NCBI GenBank assembly: GCA_009602725.1
Contig: WELB01000073.1
Location: 333,036 to 363,738 of the forward strand
From: Spirogloea muscicola
Lineage: Eukaryota; Streptophyta; Zygnematophyceae; Spirogloeales; Spirogloeaceae
DNA: 30,703 nt
Reading direction: 5' to 3'
The position numbers and the translations under genes were made by a program. The notes beneath the pieces were generated by a model that did no database searches, was not told the DNA's origin, and was given only the letters and a program-made list of their open reading frames with translations. This document shows, piece after piece, positions 18,690 to 28,149 of the stretch (its first letter is position 1; each line of letters starts with the position of its first letter).

Positions 18690-19558
18690 CTCAGAGGCCC
18701 ATGCTCGTCAGAGCCAGCCCCGGGCGTTCAGACGCTCACCTCCGAGCTTGGCAAGCGACGAGGTCTTAGAGCCGCGGCCTGTTACTCCCAGGTCGGGGTT
18801 TCGATGCTCGGGGCTCGAGTTTTATGTCCCGGCTGGCTGTCCAGGGGCTCTAGTCTTTCCCGCCAAGTCGCGGCGTGTACTTGAGCTCCATAGACTGAAG
18901 CGTGGACACCAATGGTGAATAATTAAAGTGTCTAGGTAACAGGATACGCGCTCCAACTCCTGACGTCGCGGTGCTTACCTAAGGCCCAAGTGCTAAGTGA
19001 TTAACTGAGCTGGAAGCGTCAAAGCTCCACCACAGAACCAAATGAAACGCAGAATGACACCCCAGGCCTGAAGCGGCACGCGGCTTCATGCTCACCCTGC
19101 TCCTCGGCAGGCAACGCTGCACTCGACTCACCTCAGGCGCTCGCACGAGCCCAGCGTCACTGCCGTGCAAGCTCAAGGCTCTGTTGTCAAGCTCGGCCGC
19201 CCGCTGTTCATACAAGAGAGAGTGTTTCTTACATGTCTCATGATCCTCACTGTCCTCGCTTTATGTGTTGACTGTCCAATCTCACCTTTCCAAAATGCAA
19301 TTGTTGGTGACTGGCGATGAATAATCCGACTGGTTTTTGGCTGGGAAGGGGTTGATTCAGCTTCTCATTTACTCATTGCTTTTGATTAACTCGTCTTCAA
19401 GCTAACAAAGCTGCCATTTCAGATATGCTTGTGAATCGAGTAGGAGGGTTGGCTTGGCATACGTGCCACCCGACAGTCACGCAGCCCTCTTATCCCCCAA
19501 TCATTTGATTTGATAACAGAATGAATAAGTCTGTATACTATCAACTTCTTTTGTGCAG
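18690..19558. promoter_or_regulatory. Divergent intergenic region between Mis18-like and RPP40 genes
   Basis: This interval separates divergent genes and must hold both promoters, plus the missing 5' exon(s) of RPP40. One plus-strand open frame (about 19080-19235, ending in PLFIQERVFLTC) could be an RPP40 N-terminal exon, but the similarity is too weak to claim. No tRNA or other RNA gene could be folded. Confidence 0.4.
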
Positions 19559-22265
19559 GACGTGGAGGCCATGCTCGCTTCGCTTCTCCAACCCGCATGC
19601 TTCTACTATAGAGTGCGGGCTCCATTAGGGGCTCTTCTCGTGGACGACTTCCGTGCCAAGTACTTCAAGCTGCCAGGTATGGGTGTGCATCCAGGATGCG
19701 CTTGTCTTGACGGCCTGCACTAATAGCTGTGCCGTCCACTAAGTAGCAGAATTCGGTCACAACTTCGCAAGCAATGGGCATGGTGTGCGCTAAGCTACTT
19801 AATTGATGCAGGCATCCATTTGGAGGTCCTTAGCTCTGTCGTATGATGTGCAGGAGGATTCGTTGCGATCTCAAGCGCGACCGCTATCGATGGAACGGAC
19901 GCCGTGGCCATCACGCCTGATGGTACCATGCATTGCTGCCACTGTCTTCTCTAGCTCTGAGAGGTCTCCCTAAGTGTTTCACAGGGGGTTCCAGCTCGCT
20001 CTAGCATGCTCTAGCGCTTCTTACAAGTAGCAGAAGTCCAGTGGCTGCATAGCCTTTCCAGTCCAACAAGCAAGCAGGACCAAGGTGGGAAATAGCACTT
20101 ACTGATCGGAAAATCGGTTCAACTTGAGCAGGGAAGGTGCACCTGGCCGTAACCAAGGATACATACCAGCAGCTTGGCCTCACAGGTGCGTACTTTGCAG
20201 TTTTTCTTGGTGGTAACAATGCATTGATATGACCTTTACTGCAGTAGGCGAGCTATATCAAGGTATGAAATTTACGTGTGAAGTATACCAATTTGACACG
20301 AAAGAGAGTGCTAGTTTTGTATATCATGTCTGTTTCATGAGTCTGTCTTGTGACTTGCGTACAAAGCCATAAGGCGAAAGTGTCGGCTTTCGCTAACAAT
20401 AATAAGTGAAAGTACCTGTATCGCTGTTTACATGCTGCACTTGTGAGGCAGGGAAGAACTCTGAGCTCGACCCAGGCCAGAGGTATAGTATCCTGTGTGG
20501 ACCTCCTGATGTAAGATACTGTTTAAGGTTCTAAACAATGACTGGAGACGTCCATTCTTGCAATGGCGACAAGAAGGTGTTGAAGAATCTCTTGACGCCT
20601 CTGGACAGACATCTGCATAGACACGGCAGCACCTTCATTCGTGCCAGGCAGGAAGCTGTACAACCGCGTAAGCTTCTCAGGCTCAGATGCGCTGTTGCAG
20701 GCCTCCTTTCTGCCATCTCCGTGCAGTTCTGAGAGGTGTAGTGCATTACCTGCAGGTGTATGAGTGCCTGAAGGAGAGGACTGGACCCCTGAGCTTCCTG
20801 TGCACCTTCTTCTCTGGTGGGCTCTGGATTAAGCAGGAAATGGATTACTGCGTATGTCTGTGCTGAGCTTGTCTGGCGAAAATACTGCAGTGGTTGCCTG
20901 CTGACCTTTCTGACGGCCATCATCCTGACTCATACTCCTCAGATGGAGGATCTGCTGCTATGGAATTTCCAGAAGCAGCAAGTGCCGATCAAGCTGAGGT
21001 GATCTGCTCACGAGAGCTGCTGCAGCAGGTCCCGCTCCCTCCAGTCGGTGCTGGCAATTCGGCAGTTCCAGCTGCAGCCGGAGACAGGGATGGAGCAGGA
21101 GTGGCAGCCGCAGAGGAAGCCTCTGTCCCACGAGGCTGGGGCCAGGGGGCTTGCCCGCTGGACGCCGAGTTCCTGTCTGCCCTCTTTGAGTGGCTCGGTG
21201 CTGCCGCGTGTCGTATCCTCGGGTCCGTTCTGAGGCCCTTCTGCAGCAAGCTTCTCTTATTGCAGCTATTAGTGAGCATGCTGCTTCAGCATATCTTAGC
21301 TCAGACTGCTGCTCACCACTTGGGTCTGCATGCTCAGCAGCTTGTACTCCGTTAGATCCGGGATAAGAAGATCGTGCCAGCTTGTACCTGGTTAGGGTTG
21401 AGTTACCTCCAAGTTGAAATCTGTTTGCAGCGGTCAATTTGCCAGTGGTCATCTCGGATCCTACTGCTGTGCCAGGCAAGAGCCTCTAGGATATGAGTGG
21501 TCAGCACCCTGGCGAGGAGAAGCGACGGAGGGGGATGCCGAGGTCGTCCGATGGGACGGCTTCATCGCGTCAGGGCAGGTGCACATCACTTTGACACTAA
21601 GGACTTTCTGATGCCACTTACTCGCTTACAGTCCTCCCGCTGCTTGAGAGTCCATGGAAGTCAGTCTTATGCAATCTCCAGCAGATTTGGCAGGTCAGCT
21701 TATTTGCAATTTCTTGTATGTGAAAATGGCAGGTCATGAAGGTGATACATCATGCAAGGTAAGTGCAGCTAAGTAGGCCTGCTGACTCACAAGCTGCAGG
21801 AAGATATCAGTATACAAATGTTTCACCGTGGTTGGTGACAAAAGTAGTTGCAGTATGACATTGATTCCTTTTTTTGGTCAGGTTTCTGGTGAAGCAGGGA
21901 TCGGTGCCCTGGGCTGCCATCACTGTGTGGGGTTTTGCAGACTCTCCTGTGCGTCACAGAAGATGTTACTGAGCTGCTCATTGCCTACTCGTCCTATAGC
22001 ATCTTGTCAGCAACCCGCGTCAGAGGCATTGAGGTCTATTGACTGATTGCATGGAATTTGTCAATGAGGAGAGATGTGCGTCAATGTGCGTCATGGCCAT
22101 CAATTGGTCAGCTGTCTGCTCTCGCAGGTCTCTTGGATGGGCGCTGAACATGGGTATATGTGCGGGGGCGAGAATGACTACTCAGTTGTTGTCTTTCCCG
22201 AGGACCGGTACATCGTCTTCAGGTATGTACTTCAAATTGATGTTGCCATTCATGGTCTATGTTGA
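19559..22265 (+). CDS. RPP40: RPP40, protein subunit of nuclear RNase P/MRP (5' exon unresolved)
   Basis: RPP40 is a scaffold subunit of RNase P and RNase MRP, which process tRNA and rRNA precursors. Secure exons: 19559-19676, 19854-19922, 20132-20185, 20452-20510, 20756-20816 (or to 20851), 20943 (or 20891)-21222, about 21434-21570, 21882-21948 and 22128-22265. Diagnostic blocks in order: GFVAISSATAIDGTDAVAI then KVHLAVTKDTYQQLGLT (human LTYNTHIDEDNTVAL.., KDTYEETGLQG), VYECLKERTGPLSF, AEFLSALFEWLGA (human LELFDWLGA), GSYCCARQ, VPWAAITVWGFADSP (human APWVTLSVQGFADSP), then VSWMGAEHGYMCGGENDYS and VVVFPEDRYIVFR at the C-terminus. The stop at 22265 leaves a short tail, as in the human protein. 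The first 40-50 residues and the stretch 21570-21880 could not be assigned with matching phases, so either exons were missed or there is damage there. The neighbouring retroelement begins about 260 bp after the stop. Confidence 0.85.
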
Positions 22266-22310
22266 GAAAGTCACGTGGGGCTTGATATGTCAGGTAGTGA
22301 GCTCTCGCTT

Positions 22311-22315
22311 TGTAA
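22311..22315 (+). terminator. Probable poly(A) signal TGTAA of RPP40
   Basis: TGTAA lies 46 nt after the RPP40 stop codon, a spacing similar to that seen after the KDM5 gene. It supports both the chosen stop and a green-algal origin. Confidence 0.45.
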
Positions 22316-22523
22316 GCTTGTCGCTCTGGAATTTTTATTAGTAACATGCAAGACATCGCACTGTGGACAAGGGGGGTGAGTAAGGATGGTCAGGGTCTTC
22401 CTTATCTTCTTCCTTATCTTCTCACTTTCGTTCTTGATTGTTCCCAATTACATCTCTCTTTGCTGTCAAGTGCTATCATCTTTGTCCATCGATTTTTATT
22501 CGACAGTTTGCTTCTTCTTTGAC

Positions 22524-23154
22524 ATGACGTTTTCCGGCGGCACTAAGACTGCGAACATGTCTGATAATGTCGAATCTAGCCAGGTTATGGGCCCACAAGC
22601 GCTATATGACATCACTTCTCCAGCGGCGCTGAAAGGAAATTTACTGACGAGAATTTCATCCTGGAAATGGAAGATGACAATGCACTTTCAGGACAGGAAT
22701 TCTTATTGCATTGTTGATGGATCAGATCCCGAACCATTAGAAGATCATCCTAAATACATTTTCTGGTCAAAAGGTATTGTCAGTGAATTCTGCAATGTAG
22801 ATGACAATCTACTGATTCATACTCATACTCTTCCCAAAGCAAAGCAAATGTGGGTCAGTCATATTTCTATCAAGATAAGAAGTCCATGATTAAGTAGAGA
22901 ACAGGGCTATGACGTGCTTTTACTGCAAGGAGAAAGGCCATCTAATTGGTGATTGCCTTAAAAGGAAAAGTGCTGAGAGGAGACGAGCACAACAAGAAAC
23001 GTCTCAATATGAAGGTAGCTCATCCCATTCCTATCGTGCTTTGATGACTTTAGAGCACAGGAACATTATGAAAGATTCTTGGTACATGGATACAGGAGCT
23101 ACAACACACGTGTAATAGTATGCAGTCATTAACTTCTCTCGTAGTTGTGCATGA
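22524..23154 (+). pseudogene. Copia (Ty1)-type retrotransposon gag/protease fragment, left arm
   Basis: Decayed gag of a Ty1/Copia LTR retrotransposon. An ATG at 22524 opens a gag frame (IVDGSDPEPLEDH, VDDNLLIHTHTLPKAKQMW) that stops at 22889. A second frame from 22909 carries the nucleocapsid zinc knuckle CFYCKEKGHLIGDC (C-X2-C-X4-H-X4-C), then the aspartic-protease start WYMDTGATTHV, where homology ends. Integrase and reverse transcriptase are absent and no LTRs are seen. The copy is inactive and forms one arm of the foldback with 23220-23842. Confidence 0.8.
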
Positions 23155-23219
23155 TTTTTGTTATTTTTGGCTTGGAAAGTGCTTGGAAAAGAGCGCCATT
23201 TCCAAAGATAACAGTCTCA

Positions 23220-23842
23220 TCATGCACATCTACGAGAGAAGTAAATGATTGCATACTATTACACATGTGTGTTGTACTTCCTGTATCCATATACCAAGAA
23301 TATGTCAGAATGTTCTAGTGCTCTAAAGTCATCAAAGCACGATAGGATTGGGATGAGCTACATTTATATTGAGACGTTTGTTGTTGTTGTGCTCGTCTCC
23401 TCCTTTTACTGCAATCACGGATTAGATGGCCTTTCTCCTTGCAGTAAAAGCACGTCATAACCCTGTTCTCTGTTTCATCATGGACTTTCTAACATAATAG
23501 AAAGAATACTATCCCACATTTGCTTTGCTTTGGGAAAGATTACCAGTATGATTCAGTTGATTGTCATCTACATTCACAAAAATCGTTGACATTGCCTTGT
23601 GAATGTTTTCTTGACCAGATCTTGTATGTAGGAGATATTCCAATGGTTCAGGAGCTGAACCATCAACAATGCCATGAAGATTCCTGTCCTGATGGTGCAT
23701 GTCTTTTCAAGTAGAATTCTCGGCAGTGAATCTGTCAGCGCCGTTGGAGAAGTGATGTCAACTAGCACTTGTGGGCCCATTACCTGTCTAATCCGATGTT
23801 CTCAGTGATGTTAATCGTGTTAGTGCCGCCAGAAGAAGCCAT
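23220..23842 (-). pseudogene. Copia gag/protease fragment, right arm (inverted copy)
   Basis: Reading the minus strand from an ATG at 23842 gives the same gag start (ASSGGTN..), the MGPQVLVDITSPTAL block and IVDGSAPEPLEY. VNVDDNQLNHTGNLSQSKAN, the zinc-knuckle region and the protease start follow in broken frames. It ends at the same point in the element as the left copy. The arms differ by roughly a fifth of positions plus small indels, so this is an old inverted pair and not an assembly mirror. Confidence 0.75.
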
Positions 23843-23850
23843 ATCAAAGA

Positions 23851-25054
23851 AAAATCACAGAGTTGAACAATAGTCGATGGACAAAGATTATAGCACTTGA
23901 CAGCAAAGGAGAAATATAATCGGGGACAATCAAGAACGAAAGTGAGAACAAACCAGAGGTCCAATATTCGAGCGCTGCTTGCTCTCGCTCAACTTCTTTG
24001 TTGCGCCTTTGCTGGGCCTAATACAGTCAATGAGGGAGCCTGGCTACATTGTCTGTACAACTTCTACATGTGGCCTGTGCAGTGCTTCTGGTGACCTGGA
24101 CCTCATGCAATGACCACCTACGACTTGAATGCAACCAGTAGCTTGCCCTGACCTTTCCTTCTTGAAGTACACAGTTGACAACATTGCAGACATTGTGGCT
24201 CGAATCAGAAAGAAAATCTGTTCTAGAAGATGCGGCTACTTCAGAGGGACACGGAAGACGAGGTCCTAGCAATTTTTAGAGGTGCACTTATGTCTTTCAT
24301 CAAGTAAATGTGGAATCGATTAATCAACAAACTCCCAAATTGTTGAGGTTGAGCTTTCACGCCAGAGCGTGTGATGGGCAAGAGTCTGGTTCACTCTCTT
24401 TGAGAATCATGTGAGAAGCGGTAACTCCTTATGTCGCTCCTTACAACTGTATTACATAGCAGGAGCTTCATGCTTTCTCCACGTTGTGTCCTCAGCGGGG
24501 CATTTGCAGGACCTGCAGATTGTCCTCGTCTTTATGCTACAGGTGCAGATCCGCTTGTGGCGGCAGACAGAGTTCAGACTAGCACAGGCTCCACTCAGAC
24601 CTGCTGTGTGGTAACAGCCATGGCTTGGGTGCGCACTGGAGCAGCGGGGTCTAATCAGACCCAAGAGCAGCTGAATGACTACTAGAAGGGCTTACTCACA
24701 ACTCCAGCAGTGTGCTGGTATACGAGACTCTCAAGCAGTGAGAGCACTGTAAGCGAGGTAGTGACATTAGACAGGAAGATTGAATGTAATTATGTGAAGT
24801 GGGTGTTCCTTGCTCTGTAAGCTTTCAACGGTTCTTGGTACCGAATGCTGGTCTATTCACCATGCAAGGCTGGGCCCGCTTGGGGTGCATCGAGTATTCT
24901 GCAACTTGGCGTCCTCAGGATCCCTCATCTTGATGAGGCAAATATGAAAGTGTGCTTGCTTTGACTGCCAAGGCGGCAGAAGTAGCATAACTAGACTGAC
25001 GATGTCATAAGCCGCGCTGCATGGCAGCTACCTGCAAGTCTTGCACGTCATACA
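23851..25054. other. Intergenic sequence between the Copia foldback and the Sec14 gene
   Basis: About 1.2 kb with only short open frames on both strands. A stretch around 24480-24560 has several CAG/GT steps that look like splice sites, but the peptides match no family I know. The part next to 25054 should be the 3' UTR of the minus-strand Sec14-like gene; no TTACA is seen there. Confidence 0.4.
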
Positions 25055-27501
25055 TTAAGAATCAACCATGAACTTTTGTGCAGATGCTGGCACCTGCCTA
25101 GCCGCCTGCAAACCCTGCTGCAATGGCAGCCCGGCACCAGGTTGCTGGAATGGCATTACTGCGGCAGGCGGGACTGGAGTGGTTGCAGCAGGTCGGGCTG
25201 CTGCAGTAGCTGCGAAGCCAGCCGGCGCCCCACTCCTAGCAGCCAGCTGGATGGGAATCAGGTCCAGCTTGCCGCCGTAGTCCTTGGGCAGCTGGTCAAG
25301 GTCAATCTCCTCCAGCAGCGCTTCCATCAGGCGCTTTTCCTCCACAAAGAGGATCTGCCTCACCAGAAGAAGCACACTGAGCCGCTTCCTAAGTGATAAC
25401 AATTGCTTCAGCTTAAGGTCCTGCACAAGATTCATGAGGAAAACGAGTTGCGGGGCAGACCAGCACTGTCCCCTACCTTGGTTCCTTGTGCTTGGCTCAT
25501 CAGAGGGCATGCACTTCGTTGGCAAGTATCGAGAAAAAGTGGCTTGCCTTTTGCCGAGTGGCTTTGTCAACAAAGGGTGAGACCATTTTCCAAATGCCCC
25601 AGAAAATGGTTGGTACGTGGATCATGAAGAGCCTGCCAAGCCTCTCGGGGTACTGAGCCTGCTCGCCATGCTCGCGTGCACATCAGGAAGACGATAACAT
25701 CTTGGAGTCCATGACAAAGAATAGTTCTGATCTGCAGATGCATGCAGGCCTGTATAGCAACTTTGTTACAATAAACAGGATGGCGGTAAGGTCCACGAGT
25801 TCGCTTCGTTAACCTGGAGAAAGTCGAAGATGGCAATGAGGGCCTTAGAGTCAAGATTCTTGAAACCCACATTTTGCAGGTCCAATATTGCGCAGAATGT
25901 CTCTATGCCATCCTGCATGCTGCGACAAACGAAATGATCCCAACTATACTTAGAGTTAGAGGTGTTTGGCGAAGGTGCACGCCACAATTAGCTACTGGAG
26001 AGCGTCTGCAAATTTGTACGCACAGAGGATGCAAGCCTGTCAGTGGAGACACAGAGCAGGAAAGCTGATATTGATGCATACAAGGAGCTTGGCAAGACCC
26101 CTACGGAAGGCGTTCAACACCTACTTATCTACAGCCTGGTCGACGTTGAAGACACAGTATCCTGCAGCGTTGTCCACAGGAATGGTCTGATCAGATCCGG
26201 CAGTGAGAACAGCAGTTGCCCATGACGAGCATTGAGCAACTATTGCTCAAACAACACCATGAACAGGCAGTGAGAACAGCCGTTCATGGCCCATACGCTT
26301 GAACTCGTCAAGATTTCGGCCGGCAGCATCGTGCTTGCACCCATGAACAACAATGATGGGTCTCCCCGACTTGTCGTGCCCCTGATGCAGGCAATTGGTG
26401 AGTCAGGCCTGACCAACCAAGCAGTCAGCATGCAAGCAGCTCCCAACTCTGCTTGTCACAGGGCATCTGCTTGACTAATTGATCCTTGCAGAAGCCACAG
26501 CCAGCATTGAGATACATTTGGCAGGCACTCAAGCTTGGCGGGCGGGCAAAGGCCGATGTCTTGCAACTGCCACTGAGCACGCTGCCCAGGGAAGAACTTG
26601 CTGGCAATTGCAACGAGCAGGTAGCAGCAAGGCGACCCCAGGCCGGCTCTATGACGAGACCTGCAGGAAGCACTTGTCGGCAGCAAGCTCGTTGGCAATC
26701 TCCGACTGCAGGACGCGGCCTTGGGGCACATACTCCTTGCGCCACCTCACGTGGCCAACGTAGAGCTTGGCTGCCTTGTTCACGCGCATGCTCCGTGCTC
26801 GGAGAAAGCGACTGAGCGTGGCATCGTCGACGCCCTGCATAGTGGCACCTCAACGGCAATCAGAAGACAAGTCAGAAGACGTGCCCATATGGGCTAAGAA
26901 GTGAACCAAGTGATACAGAGACAGGGCGTCCACAGTGATGCTCTGTGCCCCAAGTGTCAGGTGCCGCCTATGGAGAAAGCCAGTACCAAGTGGCTAACCA
27001 GCACAATGGCTAAAGTCACAGCATCCAATTGATCCCAAGGTGAGGGAGATTGAGCATGTGACCGCGGCAACTCACGCTAGTGTCGACGCCCTCAGCCCCA
27101 ACGGCCTGCCGGAGCTCCGCGAGAGCGCGGGCTTCATCAGAGCACGCCGCCTCAGCGCTGCCGTCAGCCTCGTCGTCTCCTGCAGCACCAGCGCCCTCAG
27201 CTTGAGGGGCTGAGGTGCAGCGTGTTAACAGCCGGCAAGAAGTGAGCCGCACAACGTGGCGACGGAACTTGCGCCAAGCAGCGCCGTTATATGGCCGTCA
27301 CTGAGCCCTGATGGTGGTGGAGTGCGGATACTGCCATGACTGGCTGAGAATGCAGTAAGATCAATGAAGGTTTGCCGCAGTTGCACCTGCAACCGCGGGG
27401 CTGGTGTCGCCGTTGGTCGGGTCCGGCTTGCCGTCGGCGGCGGCGGCGCGGTGCGACGGCGAGAGGCCGTTGAGCACCTTGTCCTTGAGCTTGTGCATCA
27501 T
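25055..27501 (-). CDS. Sec14-like (CRAL-TRIO) phosphatidylinositol/lipid-transfer protein, 8 exons
   Basis: Sec14-family proteins exchange phosphatidylinositol and phosphatidylcholine and stimulate phosphoinositide synthesis at membranes. Exons in order: 27501-27387, 27209-27076, 26834-26661, 26381-26297, 26161-26125, 25919-25814, 25652-25548, 25354-25055, all phase-matched; 1056 nt, 351 aa. The N-terminus (MMHKLKDKVLNGLSPS) and an acidic Ala-rich exon precede the CRAL-TRIO-N helices (DDATLSRFLRARSMRVNKAA). The lipid-binding domain follows: GHDKSGRPIIVVHGCKHD, YCVFNVDQAVDN, FCAILDLQNVGFKNLDSKAL, YPERLGRLFMIHVP, WKMVSPFVDKATRQK, then ILFVEEKRLMEALLEEID and LPKDYGG, as in yeast Sec14. About 60 residues rich in Ala, Pro and Gln form the C-terminus. 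There is no GOLD or nodulin domain. The 37-nt exon and the seventh intron, which starts GCAAGC, are unusual. Either of two adjacent ATGs (27501, 27498) could be used. Confidence 0.9.
26199..26280. repeat. 67-bp-period duplication with hairpin in a Sec14-gene intron
   Basis: GGCAGTGAGAACAGC is identical at 26199-26213 and 26266-26280. Between the copies lies a perfect 8-bp hairpin, TTGAGCAA-CTA-TTGCTCAA (26232-26250). All of it is inside the intron 26162-26296. It could be a local duplication, or a tiny insertion with 15-bp flanking repeats. Confidence 0.7.
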
Positions 27502-27825
27502 GGCCGGCGCGCGGGGCCGCCGGAGCCGGCGGCGGTGGGGGGCCGGGCCCGGGGCCTGGCGGAGAGCAGCCGGGCCAGGGGGCTGGCGGACAACGGGCGC
27601 GACGNGGCGGCGGCGGCGGCAGCGGCGGAGGCGGCGGCGGAAGCGGCGGCGGAAAGAGCGCGCGGTGACAGTAGGAGTGAGGTGGCGGAGTGCATCTGAC
27701 TTGGCGGCCGCCCATTGGCAGAGCGGCTCCACGCCGTTCCACCGGGGTCACTTGGGCTCGCCGTCACGTCAGCGGGTGACGGCGCCCGGGCGCCGTTTGG
27801 TCGGCGGGGGCCCAGCCTGCACAAT
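27502..27825. promoter_or_regulatory. GC-rich promoter/5' UTR region of the Sec14-like gene
   Basis: The region upstream of the Sec14 ATG holds a CGG-rich run (about 27606-27658) next to the lone N at 27605, and a perfect 18-bp palindrome ACGGCGCCCGGGCGCCGT at 27779-27796. Open frames on both strands here have the Arg/Ala/Pro composition expected of translated GC-rich DNA and no domain. It may also serve a plus-strand transcript to the right. Confidence 0.45.
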
Positions 27826-27884
27826 GTAAGGGCTTGGATTGACCTCGCTTTCAATTCATGCGCACCGCGCGCCTTCTCTCGCAG
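27826..27884 (+). repeat. Intron-like repeat, copy 1 (59 bp, GTAAGG...CAG)
   Basis: This 59-bp segment begins GTAAGG and ends CTTCTCTCGCAG, as a spliceosomal intron would. It is about 80% identical over its whole length to 28053-28113, including the internal block ACCGCGCGCCTTCTCTC. The similarity breaks off close to the GT and AG ends. No recognisable protein flanks it. Confidence 0.6.
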
Positions 27885-27911
27885 GCACTCGCGGTACACC
27901 ATCGTGCTGGT

Positions 27912-27949
27912 CCACGGAAGCCATGAGCCCAGGCTAATGGCTTCCGTGG
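27912..27949. repeat. Perfect 13-bp inverted repeat (hairpin)
   Basis: CCACGGAAGCCAT (27912-27924) pairs perfectly with ATGGCTTCCGTGG (27937-27949) around a 12-nt loop that itself contains AGCC/GGCT. It is followed by TTTGGCGCC. It could be a cruciform, a protein-binding site, or the footprint of a transposon end. Confidence 0.85.
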
Positions 27950-27955
27950 TGGTGG

Positions 27956-27964
27956 TTTGGCGCC
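27956..27964 (+). promoter_or_regulatory. E2F-type site TTTGGCGCC
   Basis: Same core as the three sites upstream of the cofactor C gene. It stands alone, about 460 bp upstream of the Sec14-like ATG, and 7 bp after the 13-bp hairpin. A 9-mer can occur by chance, so confidence is low. Confidence 0.3.
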
Positions 27965-28052
27965 TCAGTATAGCTTGTCAGATATGCATGTGCTCACTCG
28001 GGGATATTAGTGTCCCCCTTAGCCAGCTCATTACCCAGTTAACAGGACATAT

Positions 28053-28113
28053 GTAAGGCTAGAATTGGCCTCCATTTCAATTTCTTGCGGACCGCGCGCC
28101 TTCTCTCTTGCAG
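28053..28113 (+). repeat. Intron-like repeat, copy 2 (61 bp, GTAAGG...CAG)
   Basis: Second copy of the element at 27826-27884, in the same orientation 227 bp downstream. It has the same GTAAGG start and ends TTCTCTCTTGCAG. Substitutions and small indels are spread along the length, so it is not a fresh duplication. Confidence 0.6.
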
Positions 28114-28149
28114 CCGAGCAGGGGGGGCGGGGCGCACATAAGTGGGAAG

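Larger units (their letters stand above)
22524..23842. repeat. Large foldback (imperfect palindrome) of two Copia fragments
   Basis: The two gag fragments are arranged tail to tail with a 65-bp spacer at 23155-23219. The inner arm ends match closely: CTCTCGTAGTTGTGCATGA at left against TCATGCACATCTACGAGAG at right. The spacer itself contains TTGGAAA...TTTCCAA, so a transcript would fold into one hairpin with arms of about 620 nt. Confidence 0.8.

Noticed and set aside
18675-18850. Possible tRNA genes (GGTTCAATTCC on the minus strand; GGGTTTCGATGCTC near 18795 on the plus strand)
   Set aside because: T-arm stems pair at only three or four of five positions, and no matching A box, anticodon arm or acceptor stem could be built at the right distance.
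18166-18884. Gly/Arg-rich plus-strand open frames opposite the Mis18-like exon
   Set aside because: They are complements of the poly-Pro and basic region on the minus strand, where the CxxC motif gives the correct strand.
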